A stretch of 64,000 nt of DNA from Gloeopeniophorella convolvens (taxonomy: Eukaryota; Basidiomycota; Agaricomycetes; Russulales): positions 1 through 64,000 of the forward strand of contig WTXD01000092.1 in the NCBI GenBank assembly GCA_022496205.1. The letters run 5' to 3'. Within the stretch, counting starts at the first letter, position 1. Every line of letters begins with the position of its first letter. The notes below the pieces were generated by a model. That model was not told where the DNA came from and did not search any database. It saw nothing but the letters and a program-made list of their open reading frames with translations. The translations under genes and the position numbers were made by a program. Positions 35,655-48,240 of the stretch are shown here, piece by piece.

Positions 35655-38600
35655 GGTCGATTTCTTGAAGAATGAAAAGCACAGGGCGATCAGGAGGGGG
35701 ACCGCGACAGCTACGAGCACTGGCACGGAGAGCAGGGCAGCGGGCACTGGCACAGTCATGCACGCGCCGGTCGGCCACGCCGGCTGTGGACGAGCACCGG
35801 CATCTCCCGAGCGCACGCGTTATCTGACCCGCCCGCCTTGCCAAGTCAGTCGTGTCACTCTCACCATGACCAGACTCGGACCTGCACCCACATCGATCAG
35901 CCTGTTTTAATTGCGCACACCCCGCTAATAATCTCCCTGATACATGCACCCGGCGCGCCTCTTCTCGAAGGGCCCGTCAGATTGTACCCGTATGGCATCC
36001 GGAGGTGGCGTCCTCAGACGCTGCCGGCTTCTGCAGATTGCGTTCATCACTGTGAAATGCGGCTGCATGAGATGGGTCCTTATGGATCCTTCCCTTCGAA
36101 CGCCGCCTGCCCGCTGCCTTGTCTCAGGTTCCTTATCAACGCAACTTTCTCCCAGCGCGCACACCGAACGAAGGCTGATACGGGCCCACTTGGGTTCCAG
36201 AAGTTCTAGACCGAACACACCCGACCCGAACGCGCGCAGATGGCACGAGATTGTACCTGCGAAACGTACCGTGTACATGCGCATTTCGTGCATGCATCCG
36301 CGGCATGACGCCCGCGACGCCTGCACGCACGCAACAGGCTGCTTCTGCGACGCGACGATTGCGATTACGATCGAAGCCGAACCATATTCATTATTGCCTG
36401 CGCGCAGAAGCCGATCTCCGGCACATCCGAGATGCACTCGCTGCGTCTGCGAATCCCCGAACCATTCATTCACTGTATGGCCACCAGCGTCATCCGCGGA
36501 ACGCCAGCCATCACGGGCTCCCGCGGCACGCCTGAACGCCCCGGCATTCGCACCCGGCCTGTTGGGACTAACTAGAGCAGCGAAGAACTTCGCGCAGGCC
36601 ATCGCCATCAACCGCGCCGTACAGCGCAGATTTCGTGCGCCCCTTGCGCGGCTGAATGTCGATGTGGGGCCCCTCGCACACGTCTGCTATCCCCGAAATA
36701 TCGGAAGCTCGGGGGCAATTGTCGCTGGGAGCCTCGCTTGCGCACACGCCCTGTCGAACCTAAGTAGCTATCGATAGCGACGTCGCGTTCTGCCGCGCGA
36801 CCAAACAAGGTTGGCTCTCATGACATTAGGTTCGCCCAGGAGAGCAAAACAAAAACCCGCACTGACACACGCGAAGGCGCGTCGCAGGGGCACCGGCGAG
36901 CCGAGGTTCTTCCTGGCACGCCAGGCCAGCGGAGAGGCGACCTCGGGCTCTGATGCGGACGCCTCCTATCCAGCTTCCTCCTCTCGTTCGCGCTAGACGC
37001 ATTGAAGTTCGCAGCGCCGCTGCTTGGTAAGCGCCGCTGTGGGAGCCTCGCCAGGGACGGCGCAGTTGGGCCCCGCAGCGAACATGACTCTACGAAGTCT
37101 TCCGCACGTATCATGACGCGCGCGGCAGCCTTCGCGGGCGCCCGCAGGATGTGCGGGCTCCCAAGGAAGGCAGCTTTATTAAAACGCGGTCGAAGGCGCA
37201 CCGGGCGAAGCCTGCGGCCTCCAGCCTCTCTCTTTGGCACAGACATGTGACGATGGGCCCCGCCTTCGAATGGGAACGTGCCCGGGCACACCGTAGCGCC
37301 CCGCGCGCACAACTCCTGCGGGACGTGCCCGCCGCGCTCGTCCGCCCCGCGCCTGCGCGCCGCGCCCGGCATCGCGCACACCAGGCAGGCTCCTGCGCCC
37401 GCGTTGGCACCGCCGCCCCTGGGGCGCGAAGCACGCGCGCCGCGAACCCGAAGTCCCCGCACCCGCACCCGCCGCGCGAACCGCATCTGCAAGAAGGCGA
37501 TCGAAGTCGAAGCCTGCCCTGTCCTGTCCGCGCCGGAAGCAGCACCCACGTCCCCCTGGCCCGTGCCCCGCGCCGGCGCCCCGCGCCCCGGCGGTGCGTC
37601 ATCCGCCCTGCGGCCTGGTGCCGCGCAGTGCGCACGGTGGGCCAGGAGCACATGGCGCGCTGCCACGTCCGCGTCAGCGTGCGCGCAGATCCCCCCCCTC
37701 CCTTAGTCTCACGTAGCTGCACATATCTGGCGTCGCCGCCCTCCTTGTCCCTACAGAAGACGCTGATCTGCGGGGGCGGAGGAAGCAACGCGCGGCGCCT
37801 GCAGGCTCCGGCCGCGCGGCTGTCCGAGTCCAGCTGCGCGCACGCGTGACCGGCGACCCGCCGCGCGCGCGACACGCCTCGGCCTCCCGGTCCATTTTGC
37901 GCACTGTGTCCGGTCAGCTGCGCGCGGGGATCTCGCAGCGCACTGGCCAGGCACGCCGTGCGCCGTCGTGGCTGCGCGCGGCGATCCGATCGTCCAGCGC
38001 CCCGCACCGCCGCGCGTGACCCCGCGCGCGCATTGCGCAGAACAAATGAACACCCCGTTTGCTGGGGCACGTTCTGCGCCGGGATCATCGACGTCCCCGT
38101 CGCCATCTGCGCCGCGCGGCGCCAGCCTAGGCGGGCGGTGTGTGTGCGCAGGTGATGCGCGATGCGCGACGGTGTCGTCACCGCCTGCGTGCCGGGCCCG
38201 CGGAGCTTCTTTTGGGCTTTGGGCTGCGATGCACGATGCACGGATGTTCCGAGGAGCGCAGAACCCCGATGCGCGTCGAGGAGTGGAGTGCCCGTGCGGT
38301 TCTCCCGCGTCCCGCTTGTGCCAGTGGCAGCGCGGCGTCTTGTCGGCGTGGCACAGCGAGTTAATGTCGGGCTCGGATGTCGAGCCATCCCCAGATGCGG
38401 CCTCCGCAGTGGTGCGTGCATATCACTAATGGCATGTTACAGCACCGCAGATCCGGGGCCGCCATGCGTCGGCCCCGCGCACGGCGACCTACACACGCAA
38501 GCACCCCGGCGCACGCCCTCCCGCGTGCAGCACCGCGGACAGGCCCCCCGCGCGATCTCGCAAAGGGCAACTACATCGCGCGCGCACGGCGCGCTGGCAG

Positions 38601-40577
38601 CCCGATGCAAACGCGAACGCAAGAACAGAACACACACGCGATGACGGCATTGCCGCAGACCGCGCCAGGCCTTGCCTCGGCTGTGCGCCGCTGTGGGTCG
38701 CTGCGATATGCACACGCACGCGCGTTGCCATGCGCGTTGCCATGTGCCCGGGGCGGTCGGTGTCCATGGCCACCCGGGCTCAGGGAGGAAGAAAGAAGGC
38801 GGCGATGTGGTGCGCGCACGCGCACGCGCAGCTGCGGCCGCGCCTCGATGACGCGCGGAGACCGGCCGGTGCGCTGATCTCAGGCGTACAGCACGGCCCA
38901 TATCTGCTCCGGACGCCACTGCACTACAGTCTACAGCAGACACTTACACAATGCCCTGCGAGATGTATTGGAAAGGACACATACAACAGGTGCTAGGACG
39001 ACCTTGGCCAGCCGGCACTGGCACTGTTGATCCTCTGATCCAGCCACGCAGTGCTTCTGTTGGTCCACAGGCACCATCACGCGTAAGACATACACCCATG
39101 TCACATCCCCAAGGGCGCAGATCGCACAGCCCCGCCCGCCGCCGTGCGGGGCGCGCACGGAGGGCAGCGTGCCTGCCAGTGCCCGCGCGGGGCCCACTGG
39201 TGCCCGCACTCTGATCGTGCTCGGAGGAGCACCCACGGACAGACGCGCGCTACATGTCATCACGCCCGCGGGGCCGCGCCGTCGCTGCGCGCGCAGACGG
39301 GGGTATCACCTACGCCGCGCTGTTCCGTTGTTGGGCGCGCGGGCTCGCGCGCGTTGCAGGTTGCTGGAGCCTGGAGGCCCTGATATGCACGCGTACATAT
39401 ACATATATATGTACTAGTACTAGTACATACGCGTATATGCCGCTTTGTGGCCAGGGGCTTCGCGTCCCACGTACGTCGCGGCGAGGCGCGCGCCGCATGC
39501 GAACGCGAATGGCACCATCAAGCCGGCCCTGCACGTACACCCAGATGTCAAGTTCTTATCTCGTGCGTCTTGCGGCGCGCAATTCTCACAGCTGGCACTG
39601 ATGGGTGTGCGCACACCCACCAGCAGCTGCAGAGCCCGCGATCCCCTGACGTACGCCCGTTCTGTAAGCCATTGTAAGTTACACGCAGGCGTGGAATGGA
39701 ATGTTCATGTTCGCGATCGCACGATGACGCAGAGAGCGGCGCAGCATGAGGCGGAAGCAGAGCTCGCGAGGCGCCGTCCCGATCCGGCGACGCCCGCGGC
39801 GGAGTCAGGCGCAGCAGCGCCCCGATGGGATCTGGGCGCGAGGGTGATCATGATCGGCCGCGCGGGGGGGCGTGTCGCGGCAGCTGATAATCGCACGTGC
39901 GGATCTCACTCGCTTGCCTGCGCCGCGCCCCCATGCAGCACCAGCCAAGTTATGTGCCCGAGCGATCGTTATGTGATTTATTGCGAGCCGGGGCTTCTGT
40001 CTCTGTCCGTCTGACCGACGGCGCGGCGCACTGCGTCACGTCAGCTGGACTGTGTGTTCGCGCAACCAACAGCTCCGAACTCGTGCAGGGCTTGACGCGT
40101 GACGGACCCCTGTACGCGGATCCCCCACCCGAGTCATTTACGACGGTCTCGATGGCGCAAAGAAGGGCAATTGAGAAGAAGCAGTGAATAGGGGAAGCAA
40201 CGCTAAGTAAGTGCTAATGGATATAAGACATTCTGGTAACAGCGAGACAGCACGACGTACGACGTAACGGAAGAGAGGTAGGAAAGCGGAGACAGACATC
40301 ATAATGTGACGGCGGTGATGTATACAGGATGAGAGGAGCGACGACGCTATCGGCAGCACACGGGTGGATCATCTATATGCAGAAAGAAAAAAAACGCTCG
40401 TTACAGAGGGCGCAACGCGGAGCGGCCCTGAGGTCGTGAAAAAAAGGTCGTGATGGGTGGGAGAGACGGTGATCGATACAGCAAAAGACAAAGTTGTCGC
40501 AGGCCGGCGTGATCGAAGAGAAGAAGCAAAGGAAGCCGAAGCACACCTCGTCCCAGGCGCTGGCACGGGCGCGGGCT
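35655..40577. other. GC-rich, gene-poor block (left part)
   Basis: From about 36.8 kb the sequence is strikingly rich in G+C and CpG, with Ala/Arg/Pro-coding frames open on several strands at once (for example 37111-38421 minus, 37151-37849 plus). None has a domain, a phased intron series or a consistent frame preference, so I treat them as chance frames. Weakly repeated motifs recur: gcgaacccgaag near 37.45 and 42.77 kb, and ctgccctgtcctgtcc near 37.52 and 42.89 kb. No TE termini were found. Confidence 0.5.
39409..39428. repeat. Perfect 20-bp palindrome
   Basis: Half-site ATGTACTAGT followed by its exact reverse complement, within an alternating TA/CA tract (39392-39437). It could extrude a cruciform or bind a dimeric factor; no nearby gene supports a specific role. 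Confidence 0.6.
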
Positions 40578-41503
40578 TCATTTCACAACCACGCGCTTCG
40601 TGTGCTTCCCTGCGCGGCGCCGCTCGCCGTGCGGCGTGGGCCTCCGCCACGACTCGTCCTCGTCGCGCATCTCCACGTCGCCATGGTGGTCAGCCTGTGT
40701 GCACGATCGAGCACGATCAGAAAGGCACACCTCAGCAGGCCGTCATCTGAATCTCACCTGGGGCGGCGGGTTGCGCACGATCGCGGCAGGATGGTGCGGC
40801 GGTGCATAGCCCGGTGGTGGTGGTGCGGCCGCTGGGGCAGCTCCAATCGGGCCGGGCGCCCCCGGGGTGGCATGTCAGGGTGGTGGTGCGAATATGGCGC
40901 GACCGCGTGCGGGGGCGAATGCATATGTGCGGGCTGGTGCGTATGCTCCGGCGGCGGAGGTGGCATCGCGGCGGGCGGAGGCGCGTGCTGATGCGCAGGC
41001 CATGCATGGGAAGCCGGTGCAGGCTCTTTTCCTTTTGCGGAGCGTGCGCCCGTAGGTGGGAAGTCCGACTCGACGCGCACGCGGATGATCTCCTTGCCTG
41101 CCTGGGCAAAGAACTGGTGCTCCTGCCGGCGGAAGTAGAGTGAGGTCGACCCCTGTTTCAGGAAGAGCGGCTGCTCTGGGGGCTGAGGGGGGAAAGGCGC
41201 ATGAGCTCATGTCCCGTTGGTGGCGGAGGGTATATCCTCGGCTGCATGGCCTGGCCATTCGAGACGTCAACATCTGCGGGGTCTATCGTCGATGAATGAG
41301 TTGGTGAGTAGCGATCGAAGCAACGCACGAGGTAGAGAACTGGGCGAGATCGGTCGCCGGGGGGGCCTGGGCGCCGTTGGTAGGATGCTGGATAGGAGGC
41401 AGGTGGATGAGGGAGGGCTGAGGTCGTGGTTGGGAGAACCCGAGGAGCGGGACGAGGGGGAGCGAGAGAGCTCTGATACGGGACGCAGGTTGTACTGCTG
41501 CAT
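40578..41503 (-). CDS. His/Pro-rich protein of unknown function
   Basis: Exon 1 (ATG 41503) encodes MQQYNLRPVSELSRSPSS and a Ser/Pro-rich region; a short intron (gtgcgt...gatag) follows. Exon 2 includes a conserved-looking segment STSLYFRRQEHQFFAQAGKE, then IIRVRVESD, and a long low-complexity tract rich in Pro, His and Met. An intron (gtgaga...cacacag) leads to a basic final exon (EMRDEDESWRRPTPHGERRR ending KRVVVK, stop 40578-40580). Two frame breaks inside exon 2 are each fixed by one C: in the G6 run at 41188-41193 and in the CCCC run near 40863 (plus-strand GGGG). A TATA box lies 72 bp upstream of the ATG. The composition suggests a nuclear, intrinsically disordered protein; no family name is claimed. 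Confidence 0.6.
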
Positions 41504-41574
41504 GTGAGAAGCGCGCAGATGCGTGGGGGCTGTGAATGGATATGGGAAGGGACAGAGGCGGGGCTGAGAGGGCG

Positions 41575-41582
41575 TTTATATA
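41575..41582 (-). promoter_or_regulatory. TATA box of the His/Pro-rich gene
   Basis: A consensus TATATAAA on the minus strand, 72 bp upstream of the ATG at 41503. The leader between is C/T-rich, typical of a fungal 5' UTR. Confidence 0.7.
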
Positions 41583-44500
41583 GCGAAGCGGAATTTGTAT
41601 CTGCGATGGATGAGATCTTGTGGGAAGGACGAAAACGGGGAAATGGCCGGGCGGATGTGATGGGCTGAGGGAGAGATCGAATTGGAAGCGGTGCTTTGCA
41701 TTCCGGTCCGCGGGTTCTTCTGGTCGGTTACGTGGCTTTTTGCATACACGCCCAACCCGGCCTCCCTCGATATCTTTCAGGGCCGTCCAACCACCGTCGA
41801 CAGATCCAGATCTCACCCAGATGCACGCGCGGCCAGGCGCCTCCTTTGCCTCGTGCGCTCCACAGATCCGGCCCCTTCCTCTCCTGATCCTGCCCGAGCC
41901 ACTGACAGAAACCGCTCATATACCTGCGTCCCAGACCCCGGCGCACGGCGCCCCCCAGCCGCCCATTCACACACTCCTTCCGTACGTGTCGGTTACTTCC
42001 TACGTCTCCCTCGGCTCTCAGATCACTATCACCTGCCTCCCCGGAAATACGCCCCTTCCCTTTCCCTCCCGGCCTGCTTCTAGGGCACTGGAGGAGACGC
42101 GCCTGCCCATCGTCGCCATCACTTTATTGCTTTTTCCATTCCCTCCCCCCCCCCCCACCCTTACGCCCGACGCCAGTGGCTCCCCCGCCCGCCCACGAAC
42201 ATTCCTCGGCGCTTTCCCGCGCCTCGTGCTCTGACTTGCCCGCTGAAACCCTCGCCCCGATCCTCGACGCGCTCCTCGGCCGGACTTTACTCGCCCCGGC
42301 ACAGCGCCGAAACCCACTCGGACGCGGGGCACAGGCGGCCACCGGCACCCGCCCCCCGCAGCGCCTGCCTGCCAGTGCACCTGGATTGTTTGTTGCGTAG
42401 CAGCACCGTAAGTAAGCATCACCGTATCAGGCGCGGCGCAGGCGGCTGGCACCCGGCGACCTGACAGTCGGCACCCGCTCGCACACAATCCGTCAAGGCA
42501 CCGGCGCGCGGGGGCGGTTCACCTGTCAATGTCATCATTACCAGCCCATCCCCTTCCATCGATGACCAAAGCACGTACATACATACGCACAGCATCCGAG
42601 TCCTACATTAACGCGATCACCCCCCAGGCATCTGACAGACAGCTCGACAGGCAGCCTTCAAGTATGTACTTTACAGCTCCAGCGACGCACGGCACGCCGC
42701 CGTGACAGGCAACACGCACGCAAATGGCGCCGCGGCGCGCCGGAAAGGAAGCACGCAGCGCAGCGCGAACCCGAAGCAGCGCGCCCAGACCCGGCCGCCC
42801 CACGCACTGGCACCCGCCTCGAATCGCGTCTCGAATCGAATCGGGAACGCCCGGCGCTGCTCGCACAAGTATGTACAGTCCTGCCCTGTCCTGTCCTGTC
42901 CTGTCCGCCCGCGCACATCTCGATGTGAAATTCCGCCCACTGCGCTTCGACCCGCGTCAGCACGTGCACGCTCCTTCGACTGGCGGCGCCCCTGAACTTG
43001 GCGCGCCTGCGCCTGCGCTCTAAAGGCTCCGACGCGCATGCGTGCCTTGCCGCGGGCGCTCGGCGCCTGGAAACGCCCCCGTGGCACATCCGATTATCCG
43101 AAGCCCCCTGCTCCGTCGCCCGACGACGCGTCACGCGTGACGCATCTCGCTCGTACGGGCGGCGGTGCGCACGCGCGCCCACCGTGCACAGCGGCGAGTG
43201 CGGGGCGCGATGCGACCGCGGCGCACAGCGCCAGCGCCGGCGGTACAATAGATCACATATCAGACGGCCCAGGCTAGGGAAGACTAGGAAGCCTGCTTGC
43301 GCACTAGAGATCATGTCTCTGTATCGATAGATTGCGGTGATGCGCGCGGCAGCCACGCTCTGCCAGATACACCGCCTCGCCTCGCCCCCGCCCGCCACCC
43401 GCACAATGGTGCCTTATCGCGCGTGCGTGCACGCTGCGTTGCGTTGCGTCGCGTTGCCGTGCGGATCCGCGCGCGCTGCCGCAGACCGTTCTGGAGCGCA
43501 GGCTGCGCCGGCGGCACGCCGTTGCCCAGCGGGTGCGTCTTATCTCGGCCGCGAGACGCTGCGACGCACTTGGGCTTCCCAAGTTCGCTGCGCGACCTGC
43601 CGCGCTCCCACGCCTCGACACGCATGCGCGGTTGACGCGCACGCCTCTGGCCAAGTACTTACCACGTCTTCAGTCCGCGACGCGGATCCTGGTGCCTGAT
43701 GCTCGCTGGGGATGCGCCCGCCTTGTGCTTACATACAGAGGTCGGTCCGCCGGAGCGCACAGCGAGCACTCAGTTGCGTGTTCATGTCCGGGGGTGTCGC
43801 GCGCCGCAAATGGATGCGGCCGCGGCATCGACGCGGCGCGGAAGCTTTGGCGCAGATGATTGTGGCTGCTGCTAGTGTATGTAAGTAGTACGGATGAAGT
43901 AAACGAGAGTGGCCATGGGTCCGCTCGCCGCTATTCCCACTTGCCTTTTGTCTTGCCCAATTGAGTCGCGCGGCCACCTGTACACGCGTACAAATATGGG
44001 CTGGCGGCCGGCTCGCGTGTGCACCACATACCGCGACGAGTCACGGCACGTCGACGCGAAGATGTTTACGCATTTCAAATGTATCCGGAGTGCGTTGCAT
44101 TCGGAAAGCCCAGTGGCTGGAGCGCCGTACGCAACTACGTGCTGCGCGTTTGTCGCTAAGTACCTGCGTACGTACGAGAGGGACGCGCGCCTGGATGAAC
44201 TGTTGTGGGTGCGGTGTCGTCAGGTGTCGGTGCCGGGGTCTCGCAGGGACCGAGGTCGCCTGGCCCTGCGCTGTTCCGCGGTCCCGTGTGGATGGCGACG
44301 ATGCATATTGAAAAATCTGTGAGATAAGAAAACGCACACGGTATAATTACACGCTAGGGGAAGTACTGCTTAGTGTAGAGCCTCTACGGCATAAGAACCG
44401 TCGACGCAGAAGCGCCGCGCGGGGGCTGGGATCTGCGGGCGCATCGGGCGTGGGATGTGCGTTGTCTTTCCCAGCGGCCGCACGAGGATAAGGTGGACAG

Positions 44501-44696
44501 GCGGGGCCAGACCGCGCAGCGATTCATTGCGGCTGCATTCCCAGGAAGGCAAGCCCACGGGACCCCGCGCGCGCGTCGGCAAGCCAAGAAGAGAACCGCG
44601 GGGCGCTCGCTGGGGCGCGAACCATGGTGTGGAGTAACACAGACCCTCTTGCGCGGAGTGAATTTAATGCGCATGCCGAGCCCCACCGCACCACGA
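41583..44696. other. GC-rich, gene-poor block (right part)
   Basis: It contains a poly-C run near 42147-42158, a (ctgtc)n pentanucleotide array at about 42884-42908, and many overlapping frames without domains. The first 500 bp are upstream of the His/Pro-rich gene. No gene supported. Confidence 0.5.
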
Positions 44697-45628
44697 TCAT
44701 TCGGACGCAGAGGCAGCCGATGCCTTTTTCTTCTTGTGTTTCTTGTCGGCGGCCGGCGCAGCACCAGCAGCAGGCTCAGCAGGGACCTCGCCGCGATCGT
44801 CTCTTTCTCTCTTGAGATTCGGGGGCCGCGCGCCTGGGATGGTGTCAGCCGCTGCGACGGGCTGCTGGCGCGATCCGCGCCCGCGTGTGACGCGATCGGA
44901 CGGCGCGTCGACCCCTGCAGGCCTGAGGAACCGCGGGGGGCTCGGGCTGGTGCTTCGCGCCGGATATGGCGCGTTGCTTTCCTCTTTAGCCTCGCGCTTT
45001 GCCGGCAGCGCGCCTGCCTCGCGCACGAGCTCCTTGGCGGTTTTGCCAGAGCGCGGAGGCAGGCGCGGATCGGATCTCGCGGCGCTGCCAGCTGCTGGCG
45101 CTGAGCCTCCGCCGAAGCCTGATATCGCCGTACGTCGTTTTGAGGCGCCCGATGCGCGTGTTGCGCAGAGATGGCGGCCGGGCGGCTTCGTTGGGCTGGG
45201 CACGCAGGCAGGAGGGGTTTGTCAATGAGCGGGGAGGACGCGCGGAGGCGGGCGCACCTCAGCTTCTTCTGTGACCTCCTCGCCGCGCTTGTTCCATGTG
45301 CGCCGGCCTCTCAGCCTGGCCGCCGGGGTGAGGATCCCGAGGCGTCGTCTGAGCGCGAGAAAACGAAGGGTAGATACGATGCCTCATGCGCCACCATCGA
45401 ACTGCGTGCACTGTCACAAAGCCGTCAGGTGGAGTTGAGGAGTAAAGCGCACCCCGAAGACGGCTCAGAGCCGATGCCCCACGCATCTCTGACGTCTTTC
45501 GACACCTCCCATTCCGACTCATCCCTGATGGTGGCTGCTGTCACCTCGGCCTTGATATCCTTCTCTTTGGGTTGAGCATTTTGCATGAACCTCAGGTTGA
45601 GGGTCCCTTTGCTGATTGACGAGGCCAT
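44697..45628 (-). CDS. MPP6-like nuclear exosome cofactor
   Basis: ATG 45628 gives MASSISKGTLNLRFMQNAQ and then ESEWEVSKDVRDAWGIGSEP, the hallmark N-terminus of M-phase phosphoprotein 6 family proteins, which tether the nuclear exosome and its helicase. After an intron (gtgcgc...gcacgcag) comes AHEASYLPFVF, the second family motif, then GRRTWNKRGEEVTEEAE, a second intron (gtgcgc...gcccag), and a basic region ending in a Lys-rich tail (DKKHKKKKAS) and the stop at 44697. Two frame breaks occur: one C missing from the CCCC run (plus GGGG 45325-45328) and one A extra in AAAA (plus TTTT 45138-45141). Correcting both gives one protein, including GKTAKELVREAGALPAKR. An essential-type gene is unlikely to be doubly broken, so assembly error is the better reading. 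Confidence 0.7.
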
Positions 45629-48176
45629 CGGCGGTACAAGTGAGGAATGGCAGTTCGAGCAGTCGTCATCAACCCGGCATGGCGGGGGCACGTGATCGTG
45701 GGTTTGTCCGAACTGAGGCTTCGGGCGTGGCGCCGCCACACACACGACTTGTCACTTCTATATTCTGCTTCGAGTCAACTTTCGGGACTCTGCACCGCGT
45801 CTTCCGAGGAGCACTTCATCGCCGGTGCCGATACAATACCGAGGACAGTTTCAAAGGGCTTACCAGAGTCGATCATATCGTTAGCTGATGAAAGGGAACC
45901 CCCATACTGGTGTGGGAGACCACGGCGTCAAGGTACAACGCAAGTCAAACTGACACGCGCTGCGCCGTAAGGCTGAGAGTCGCCCCTCACTAGAAGCGCA
46001 GCTACACTCCCAAAGTCCGTATCCCTCCCGGACGCGCGGGTTTTAGCGTGCGAACGGCTTCCCCACTCATCCAGGGCGCATCATAGCGAAGCGGCGTGCT
46101 GGGACTGAGCATGCGGAGCGCTGGCGTGCGTGCTAAGTTGCGCCCGGCGTCAGCGTGCGGCCACCCCGGAGCACGTCAGGCGTACTGCGTTCTAACGTCA
46201 CGGCTGCGAATGATGGTACGTCAAGTCCGCGGCGATTCAGATTCTGCTACTGAGTCTTCGGCTTTGCGCCGCCTTCTAGCCTCAAGGTTTGTGCTGCACG
46301 TCGCCTGCGGGTTGCGCGTTGCGCTTCTGGGTGTTGAAGGGCGTATCTTATCGTACGTTACGCGCGACAGGCTTGAGCTGTGGCCATGCGTAGCTCTTCT
46401 CACAGTGCCGTTGTGCCTGGCGACTTGGGAGGTAACCACGCTCTCATGAGACCACGCGAAGCGTTGCTAAAGATGCGCCGCCAGTGCGACTTGTGTCCGG
46501 ACATCTCGGAGGTCAATCAAAGTTCTGGACGGCTTGCAGTGCAGATGGATCGACCGGCGGAGGAGGGACGTGACGCCGCAGGAGGTAAGTAATGCAACCA
46601 GGCACAGCCACCTTCATAGAGTTCATTCCTAGATGTTTTGCGCATCTCAGCTTCCACACCCGTACATGCAGCACAGGCGAGGTGTCGAACCTAAAAGTTA
46701 TGATTGCCTCCTATAACGAGCCTAGTGCACCATGAAAATGCCGCACAGTCAGCTCGTGAATATGGAAGGGCCCTCCAACTATCGGCTTCGGATGATCCCG
46801 AGTCTGCAGCTTGAAAAACATGCCGACCCCGTTGTGCCACGTATGTGGTAAAGCTGAGAGTTCTGGTCCTGGTCCTGGTCAACTTTGTTCCAGGTTCTAT
46901 CGCTCTCGGGAGGAGTCGGGTGAGGCCTCCCTAGGGACCCGGCTTGATTCGATTCTCTGGATTGCGGCCTTCTAGCCCGATTGAGAATGCGACTCGCGTC
47001 GTTTGGTGGTCTTCTCTGCGATAGGTGCTTGCGATGGTGACGTACGAGAACACGGTGCGGCTTCCACATCATTACTGGTTCGTCTTCTGACTCGTCCCAG
47101 TGCATGCAGCACATGTCAAGTATACACGGCCGGCAATCGTATACAGTGCTGTCATTTGATTCCTTCGATTGACTCTTCGGAGGAGTTCCGTAGTTCGACA
47201 GTCACGGGACATGTGCACAGGCAGGTCGTCGCCTAAACGAGGATATAGATGCCTGCGAGCTTCCTTGACTCGACTCAATCAAGTGAACCGAATTCCCTAT
47301 ATGTGCCACGCGGAGTATGGTGAGGAGAGCGCTGCATTTTGCGGAAGGCTGCCTTCCGAGCCTCGGGGGTAGGTCACCAGCCTCACCTAGGCCGTGTTAC
47401 TTTCTAGCAGTGTATTTACCGTAGTTGGCAAGCTCAATTCACTATATCTCAGCGCCAGCACTCAGCTCTGTACCAGTGTCGCCCTCTTATCGTATAACCG
47501 ACCCACCAACGTGACTCGTACTTCGATAACTGCCTCAGTTGCTCTATCTTGTACTCTCGCGGGCGCTCATTCTACGACCAATGCATACCCTCAAAGTCCA
47601 TATGGCTGGGACGATGTTCGATGGCCTATTCGCCAACGGCAGTGTGCCATTGCCTTGTCACCTCGCGCCCGAATAGCTGGCTCTGGACAGGGATGTTGCT
47701 AGTTGATCGACGAATGTAGAATGTCATCGAGATTGGCTCAGGGCTCGGGAGCACGGGAGGGTTTGGGGAAGCTGGGGATACATTGCATCCCCAGTTGGAC
47801 GTATGATCGTTTGGGGAGTGCCTGCTGTAGGTATCCCCTAGATCACCTAGGGTATGTGGCCCGAATCAGATCGCCGGGCTCACTGCTGAGACGAGGTCGA
47901 TCAACCTGAGTGCTATTTTCCGGCCATGTTATCGGAGTCTGGTGGGGTATGTGATCGAAGTTGAATTTGACTCGAATGACTTCTGGCGCACGGGTCCAGC
48001 TATCTGGTAGCACCGGCGTGGGGAGACATAAGCCGCACATACACTCGAGTTACCCCCGTGACGGTCCGCTTTTCATGTCCGCCTTGATCTATACCGCATC
48101 CGATAGGAGGGGTTTCGCTCCCAGAGGAATAACGAGTGACGCCGACAGCGTACCACAACCGCCAGCTCGGCGAGCC
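45629..48176. other. Intergenic, no supported gene
   Basis: 2.5 kb with short frames on both strands and no domains, splice series or TE termini. Minus-strand frames near 46.8-47.1 kb have low-complexity Asp/Gln composition only. Confidence 0.55.
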
Positions 48177-48204
48177 CCAGTAAGTGGATGACTTCCCGTA
48201 AGGA

Positions 48205-48240
48205 TTTGGAACGGTTTAGAGCATTCTAAACCGTTCCAAA
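48205..48240. repeat. Subterminal perfect hairpin
   Basis: A 16-bp arm (TTTGGAACGGTTTAGA), a 4-base loop (gcat) and the exact complementary arm, just inside the left terminal repeat. A related single copy lies inside the right end at about 49394-49411. Confidence 0.85.

Noticed and set aside
37111..38421. 436-residue open frame on the minus strand (and 282-residue frame at 36818-37666)
   Set aside because: They lie in extreme GC-rich DNA where all frames tend to stay open, overlap other long frames, and have Arg/Ala/Pro composition without domains or a splice pattern.
41620..42234. 204-residue plus-strand Pro/Ser-rich frame upstream of the His/Pro-rich gene
   Set aside because: It is low-complexity, overlaps competing frames, and its start lies in the promoter region of the minus-strand gene.
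46676..46695. tRNA-like T-loop string (ggttcgacacc on the minus strand)
   Set aside because: The arms do not pair and no acceptor or anticodon stem can be drawn; likewise near 50126, which is inside a decayed intron.
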